DNA of 64,000 nt. Origin: Kryptolebias marmoratus. Taxonomy: Eukaryota; Chordata; Actinopteri; Cyprinodontiformes; Rivulidae. Below the pieces are notes generated by a model. It was not told where the DNA came from and made no database searches. It saw nothing but the letters and a program-made list of their open reading frames with translations. The stretch is taken from assembly GCF_001649575.2 (NCBI RefSeq), contig NC_051448.1, positions 13,660,106 to 13,724,105 on the forward strand, in the 5' to 3' direction. Within the stretch, counting starts at the first letter, position 1. The number at the start of each line of letters is the position of its first letter. A program made the translations under genes and the position numbers. Positions 59,930 to 64,000 of the stretch are shown here, piece after piece.

Positions 59930-60890
59930 TAAAAGCAGAACAGTAGCTAAAATTAATAACAGTAGAAAAAATATCTAAAAAGAACAAAAGGCTAGCTGGC
60001 AACTAAAAGTATTATAAAGCTAACTAAAAGTAGCTGTAGCTGCTAATAGCAGCTAAAAGTAGCAGAATTGTAACTAAAAGCGGTAACTGGCCAACTAAAA
60101 TCTAAACTAAAAGAAGAAATATGGCAGCTAAAAGCTACAAAAAGAAAGATAGCTAAAGGCTAAAGTAGGAAATGCTAGCCAAATGCATCAATCGTCTACT
60201 TAACAGCTAAAAAAAATATAAGGCCCACTAGTAAAAAAGAAAAGGGTTAACCAAAGTCTAAAAGTAGCAACCAATTAGTTAAAAGTATCAAAAGGCTAGC
60301 TAAAATTAGCAAAAGGCTAATTAGAAGCTATGAGTATCAACAAGCTGGTTTGAAGCTAACAGCAGCTAAAAGTAGCAAAAACTAAAAGTAGTAACTAGCC
60401 AGTAACAAACTCAAAGGAGAATAATAATGGGAGCTAAAAGTATCAAGACTAGCTAAAATTAGCAAAAGGCTACCTAGCAGCTAAAAGTAGCAAAAAACTG
60501 GCTTGAAACTAACAGAAGCTGCTAAAAGAAGCAGAACGGTAATTAAACACTTAAAGTCATTACTCACAGCTTAAAACTAAAGGTGGAGTAGAAGCTGAAA
60601 GCTAAATGTAGCAAAAGGCTAGCTAAAAGTAGCTGAAGCAGATTTCAGAGAGGAATGTTTTTGAAGGAAGTGATCTCAATGTATGTCAGTGGGGAAAATA
60701 TTTGTAAATAAAGTTTTAAAAACTACCAAAGTTAAAGCACCCTACTCCTGGATGAGCTGAACATTTTCATATATGAATGGCTAAAATAGCACAAAGTATG
60801 CAGAAGTTAGATTTCAAATAAAGGTCCAGAAAAATTAAAAAAACAAGACGTGTGAAAGTTGAATCAACATTCAGACAAAAATAAGTTTTA
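59930..60890 (+). repeat. AGCTAAAA minisatellite with conserved 3' flank (copy 2)
   Basis: A longer array (to about 60640) of units such as GCTAAAAGTAGCAAAAGGCT and AGCTAAAATTAGC. It is followed by GCTGAAGCAGATTTCAGAGA, GATGAGCTGAACATTTTCAT, ATGAATGGCTAAAATAGCAC and CAACATTCAGACAA, the same flank as copy 1 at 53400-53700. The common flank shows dispersal of a unit rather than independent slippage. Confidence 0.75.
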
Positions 60891-61059
60891 TTTCTGTTGA
60901 ACACTTCCTAATAAAGTGATCAGAAACTGGTTCCGGTTTAGTTTGCGTTTGGGTAACAATACAATGTTAAAATCTTATATTTAACACGGGGAAAGGCCTC
61001 TGCTGAAGGTCATGCAGGGCTGTGGTGGGGATCATTTATTCACGTGGAGAAGCGCTGTC

Positions 61060-61450
61060 GAGGGGGCGGGACCAAAAGGAGCGTCATCCGCTCCCCCGAC
61101 CAATCACAGACTGGTGCGGTCCTTACGTCATGACGTGGCCAGAAATCAGTCTCGTCTTGTCAAAGGGAGACGGTGAGTGATGGGAAAATATGAGCGCAGA
61201 GCCGAAATAGGATCTAAACCTGTGTTTACTTAGGTTAAATCGATGACAGCCGACCTGGGTAACATACGGGACGTTATTCAGATCTGAATTATCAGGCTGT
61301 AACTCTTGTCTGACAAGTTGTGTTGTCTTTTTTTTCTGCATAAAGTTTCCATCTTAAACGCGAGGAGCGAAGAAGCGAAACAAAAATCTGCACGCGCTCA
61401 CAGCCCGGTGTAGCAGTTTGCTTTTTCTCCGTCCTCGGGACAAAATAACC
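61060..61450 (+). promoter_or_regulatory. GC-box/CCAAT/CRE promoter of the gene starting at 61451
   Basis: Within 80 bases lie a GC box GGGGGCGGG (61062-61070), a CCAAT box (61100-61104), and the adjoining words TTACGTCA and TGACGTGG (61123-61138). The first is a CRE/ATF half-type site and the second equals the core word of the unfolded-protein-response element bound by ATF6/XBP1. No TATA box is evident, typical of a broadly used promoter. The start codon follows 310 bp downstream, so the 5' UTR is probably a few hundred bases. Binding is inferred from the words only. Confidence 0.55.
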
Positions 61451-61511
61451 ATGTCGGTTTTACTGAGGAGGGTGAGGCGCACCGACGCAGCAGCTGCCTC
61501 CGTGCTGGAAC
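61451..61511 (+). CDS. Unidentified SAM-like-motif gene, exon 1
   Basis: The frame starts MSVLLRRVRRTDAAAASVLE and leaves phase 1 at a perfect GTGAGT donor (61512-61517). The ATG stands in AACCATGTC, with A at -3. The N-terminus is short, basic and alanine-rich, followed by exons at 62683, 62905 and 63053 in matching phases, so at least about 120 residues are encoded. The assembled product has a SAM-domain-like segment, then a probable helical region. I do not recognise the protein. The promoter-like block just upstream and the clean splice phases argue for a real gene. It either follows trdn or lies in one of its introns. The 3' part is beyond the window. Confidence 0.65.
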
Positions 61512-61650
61512 GTGAGTAACTCCTGCTGGGAGCAGGTGATGAGCCGGGGTAAACAAACCGCACTCAGCTGCTCCTCCTGCCCCCGCGGGAGTCAGAGATA
61601 AAGTGGAAGTACGGGGAGCGAGCTGGGACGGGTTGGAGGCTTGCGGACAA

Positions 61651-61680
61651 CTGTCTCTGTCTCTGTCTCTGTCTCTGTCT
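61651..61680. repeat. (CTGTCT)n microsatellite
   Basis: Five consecutive hexanucleotide units of CTGTCT type in intron 1 of the unidentified gene. A T-run then G-run (62041-62071) further into the same intron is a second low-complexity site. Confidence 0.9.
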
Positions 61681-62682
61681 GGAACAGTGGTGTCCAAATC
61701 TGGTCATGTTTTAGTTGTTTCCCTGCTGTTCAAGTTCTGCAGAAGCCCGTTAATCATTCAGTCATTTAAATCGGGTGTGTGAAAGCAGAGAAACATCTGA
61801 AACCTGCAGGATAGTGGCCCTCCAGAACCAGGATTATTATGCTGTGTTAGGCAAAATGCTAACACAGCAGACAAAAACATTATCGCCCGCTTTTTGCCTT
61901 TTAGCTGCGAGCAATGAGCATATTAGAGCAAGTTTATATAGACAAACTGGCCAAAGCCCCGATCCATCCTAACCCTGGTGGGAAATGCAGCCATTTTCAC
62001 TCCTGCACTAATACAAAATTTGAATCAAACGTCCTCACAGTTTTTTTATTTTTTTTTGGGGGGGGGGGGGGCACCTTTTGTTTTTTAGCAGGTCAGACAG
62101 ACACTTGGTCCGTTCGTTCATTTCAGAGATATTAAGAAATATTCCACCATTTTGCGCTTCAAGGTTATAATTTGCCGGAACCTCTCATCTTTGTGCTCAG
62201 TCCTCCTTATGATGCTTAATTAGCTTGATATTTAGAACTTGTAAACACCACAGTATCCCACCACCAGTGGCACTTGTACCACAGCCGGAGAACCACGGTT
62301 CTAGAATAATTAGCTTCCCAGTGGAAGAATATCAACAAACAGATCATAAATATTCTCTTTAGTCCTTGCTTCACTTTTTGCAGCAGTGGCTTCTGCTGTG
62401 CTAATGCTAGCTTGCACATAAACAGGAACAAGTTTAATTCAGTTTTAGCCTTTGTTTGGATTATTCACCCCTGGATCAGATACAAAAATCATGTTTATTT
62501 ATTCATTTAAAATGTAAAGTTTCTGTTGAGTGTTGGTGTTGCTGTAGCCTATCCATCAGTCTCCGGTAAGAGGAGCTGCTTGCCCTTCTCCCCGCTCTGA
62601 TGTTAACTTCCCTTCCTTGTTGGATTGGGCTGCGTTTTGCTCGCTCTATGATTGGACCTCACCTCTCGCCTTTTTACTCCAG

Positions 62683-62804
62683 GAGCAGATTTCCGCACCG
62701 ACTCGGAGATGCAGTCTCTGACTCGAGAAGACCTGCGTGAGCTGTTTCCTGGACCCGAGAGGCTGAAGCTGAGGAGGACTGTCTTTGGAATAATACACAA
62801 AAGA
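62683..62804 (+). CDS. Unidentified SAM-like-motif gene, exon 2
   Basis: After CCTTTTTACTCCAG, two bases complete the codon from exon 1 (C|GA, Arg) and the frame reads ADFRTDSEMQSLTREDLREL, then FPGPERLKLRRTVFGIIHKR. The pattern LT.EDL..LF.GPE.LKLRR...II is close to the C-terminal helices of a SAM domain (L..EDL..LGI..GPR.KLL..I). Two donors fit in phase 0: GTGGGT at 62805, chosen because it gives the shorter product, or GTGAGT at 62850, which would add RVGWFVILFTESQDCI-like residues. cDNA would decide. Confidence 0.65.
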
Positions 62805-62904
62805 GTGGGTTGGTTTGTCATTCTGTTCACAGAGAGTCAGGACTGTATCGTGAGTAAACATTTTCATCAGGATTAATTTGGTTTTGTTTGCTTCGTTCAC
62901 ACAG

Positions 62905-62965
62905 AAACCCATTAACGTGCTCCTGAGAGAACTCCAGGGTTTCCTTCCACACGATTCTCTCAGAG
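62905..62965 (+). CDS. Unidentified SAM-like-motif gene, exon 3
   Basis: The acceptor TTCACACAG is followed by KPINVLLRELQGFLPHDSLR and the donor GTGTGG at 62966. The exon is 61 nt, entering in phase 0 and leaving in phase 1, which fits both neighbours. The residues are an amphipathic Leu-rich stretch. The donor is not strong, but no other one keeps the frame. Confidence 0.62.
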
Positions 62966-63052
62966 GTGTGGCATTTTTAGACTGATACTGTATTAAAAAC
63001 CGTATTTTTTGAAAGAAACAACTTCATATGCAACCTTCTGCTTTCTGTCCAG

Positions 63053-63178
63053 CCGCTCTGACCAACAATGGAGTCTTGGCTGACTACGTCCACATGCTGA
63101 AGGACATGAAGACCCAGCTGAACACTGTGCAGAGTTTCATCGAAGCTCATATTGGTTTACTGGAGGACATCAGCAAAG
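63053..63178 (+). CDS. Unidentified SAM-like-motif gene, exon 4
   Basis: The acceptor GCTTTCTGTCCAG is followed by a frame reading AALTNNGVLADYVHMLKDMK, then TQLNTVQSFIEAHIGLLEDI and SK, with donor GTCAGC at 63179. It is 126 nt and phase 1 at both ends. The heptad-like spacing of V, L, M, I and F suggests a helical or coiled-coil segment. The frame also runs on to a stop at 63226-63228, so a retained-intron end is possible. No further exon was recognised up to 64000. Confidence 0.65.
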
Positions 63179-63399
63179 GTCAGCCGGAGCAGCAACAAGG
63201 CCGAGGTCAATATGAAGTTTTATTGTAATCTACAGGTTTCTGTGGGGTAAATGTCTCTAATTGTCTCCTAAAAAGCCTCTTGATACTTCCACAGCACGGC
63301 AGGTTTGCATCCAAGTGGGACTGTGACTCAAAATGTCCAGACATTTTCCACACATGGTCATGTTTTAGAATAATTTGTTTTCCTGAACCTTGTCTCTGT

Positions 63400-63637
63400 G
63401 TCCGGCACACACACTGTGTGTACGGAAGTTGAGCACTTTTGGAATGAGCTAGAACAGAGATTGTGAGTCAGAGCGGAAGGAATGGGTGCAAATTCCCACA
63501 AAAACACCCCAAAATCTTGCAGAAAACTGTCAAAGAAGAGTGGAAGCTGTTAGAGTTGCAAAGGAGGACCAGCTTCCTACAGTCCCTGATGATGTGATGA
63601 TCAGGTGTGGCCATATCCTTTTGTCCACATAGTGTAT
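63400..63637 (+). mobile_element. 3' remnant of a Tc1-like transposon
   Basis: The plus strand carries FWNELEQRL near 63438-63464 and then, in another frame, EWVQIPTKTPQNLAENCQRR and VEAVRVAKEDQLPTVP. This is the C-terminal end of a fish Tc1 transposase (LWDELERRL...EEWSKIP...NLVES.PRRVEAVIAAKGG). It ends in GGCCATATCCTTTTGTCCACATAGTGTA, the usual right terminus. An internal deletion joins the two parts. It follows exon 4 of the unidentified gene, inside an intron or just 3' of it. Confidence 0.8.
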
Positions 63638-64000
63638 GGTTCAGCACCTGGAGTCACCTGGTTGATGTCTCGGCTCTTACTATTCCTCACAGTCAAAAGT
63701 GCTGGAGTAGGCTGGGCAGTGAGGGTTGAGTGTAGAATGTAAAGTCTGGGTAAGTCAGGGTAAACATCCTTCTCCAATTAGCTCCAATCTCATGTCGTAC
63801 AATCTTTTACTATTTCATTATAAGTCAAAATTCACATGCTGTTCATGGCTGTTCTTGAGTTCTGTCTGATCTGAATCAATAGGAGCTTCTTCTGGTTTAA
63901 GATTAGGACTGGTTATCTACTTCTACATGTAGAATTTTTTTTTAAAAGTCTGATTTTAAAAGTGTGTAGCAAAAGCCCAGCAGAGCAGATGAAAACAAGC

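Larger units (their letters stand above)
48165..61059 (+). other. trdn: trdn intron(s) and/or 3' part, exons not resolved
   Basis: After the luminal exon, triadin normally continues through many tiny Lys/Glu-rich exons. In this 12.9 kb none can be recognised with certainty by eye. Candidates are listed at 56801-56846, 58494-58605 and 58651-58883. The remaining gaps between listed repeats (48165-49119, 50191-51209, 53711-54894, 55357-56244, 57791-58493, 58884-59929) show nothing else that I can support. Confidence 0.5.

Noticed and set aside
52976..60640. Tandem arrays resembling a CRISPR array
   Set aside because: The units are variable, lack unique spacers of constant length, and the genome is a vertebrate. 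They are minisatellites.

Overview
The window is nuclear DNA of a teleost fish, most probably a percomorph and perhaps a cyprinodontiform (the latter is a weak guess from the repeat families). It is AT-rich and gene-poor, with short GT-AG exons in a sea of introns, microsatellites and fish-type transposons: Tc1-like elements, RTE/Rex3-like and L2/Rex1-like LINEs, solo-LTR-like elements and nonautonomous DNA elements. No operon, CRISPR array, rRNA, tRNA or viral genome was seen.

Three loci are supported. (1) The first coding exon of nkain2 (Na+/K+-ATPase interacting protein 2) lies on the minus strand at 6807-6860. Everything left of it is nkain2 intron 1, and its 5' UTR and promoter lie to the right. 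(2) Two exons of trdn (triadin) lie on the plus strand at 32680-32878 and 48033-48164. They encode the cytosolic N-terminus, the transmembrane helix and the start of the acidic luminal segment. The junction between them is exact in phase. nkain2 and trdn are divergently arranged, as TRDN and NKAIN2 are in human 6q22. (3) An unrecognised plus-strand gene starts at 61451 behind a compact GC-box/CCAAT/CRE promoter and continues past 63178. Four exons are visible; they encode a SAM-like motif followed by a probable helical segment.

The trdn exons after 48164 could not be fixed. A phase-compatible chain (56801-56846, then 58494-58605) would add a short, very basic tail ending in a stop. It is offered as a hypothesis only. 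The new gene at 61451 therefore either follows trdn or is nested in a trdn intron.

Most of the remaining sequence is repeats. Two nonautonomous families recur many times. Family A has CGCCCGCC-type inverted ends and contains a CAAGATGGCCGCCAC-like YY1 motif. Family B has long inverted ends starting near TTTAAAGTGGGG. Five TG...CA elements of about 320-520 bp, four of them complete with 5-bp target duplications, look like solo LTRs. Two loci (52976-53710 and 59930-60890) share an AGCTAAAA-type minisatellite plus the same unique flank. Stretches called empty are ordinary intronic or intergenic sequence in which I recognised no gene.
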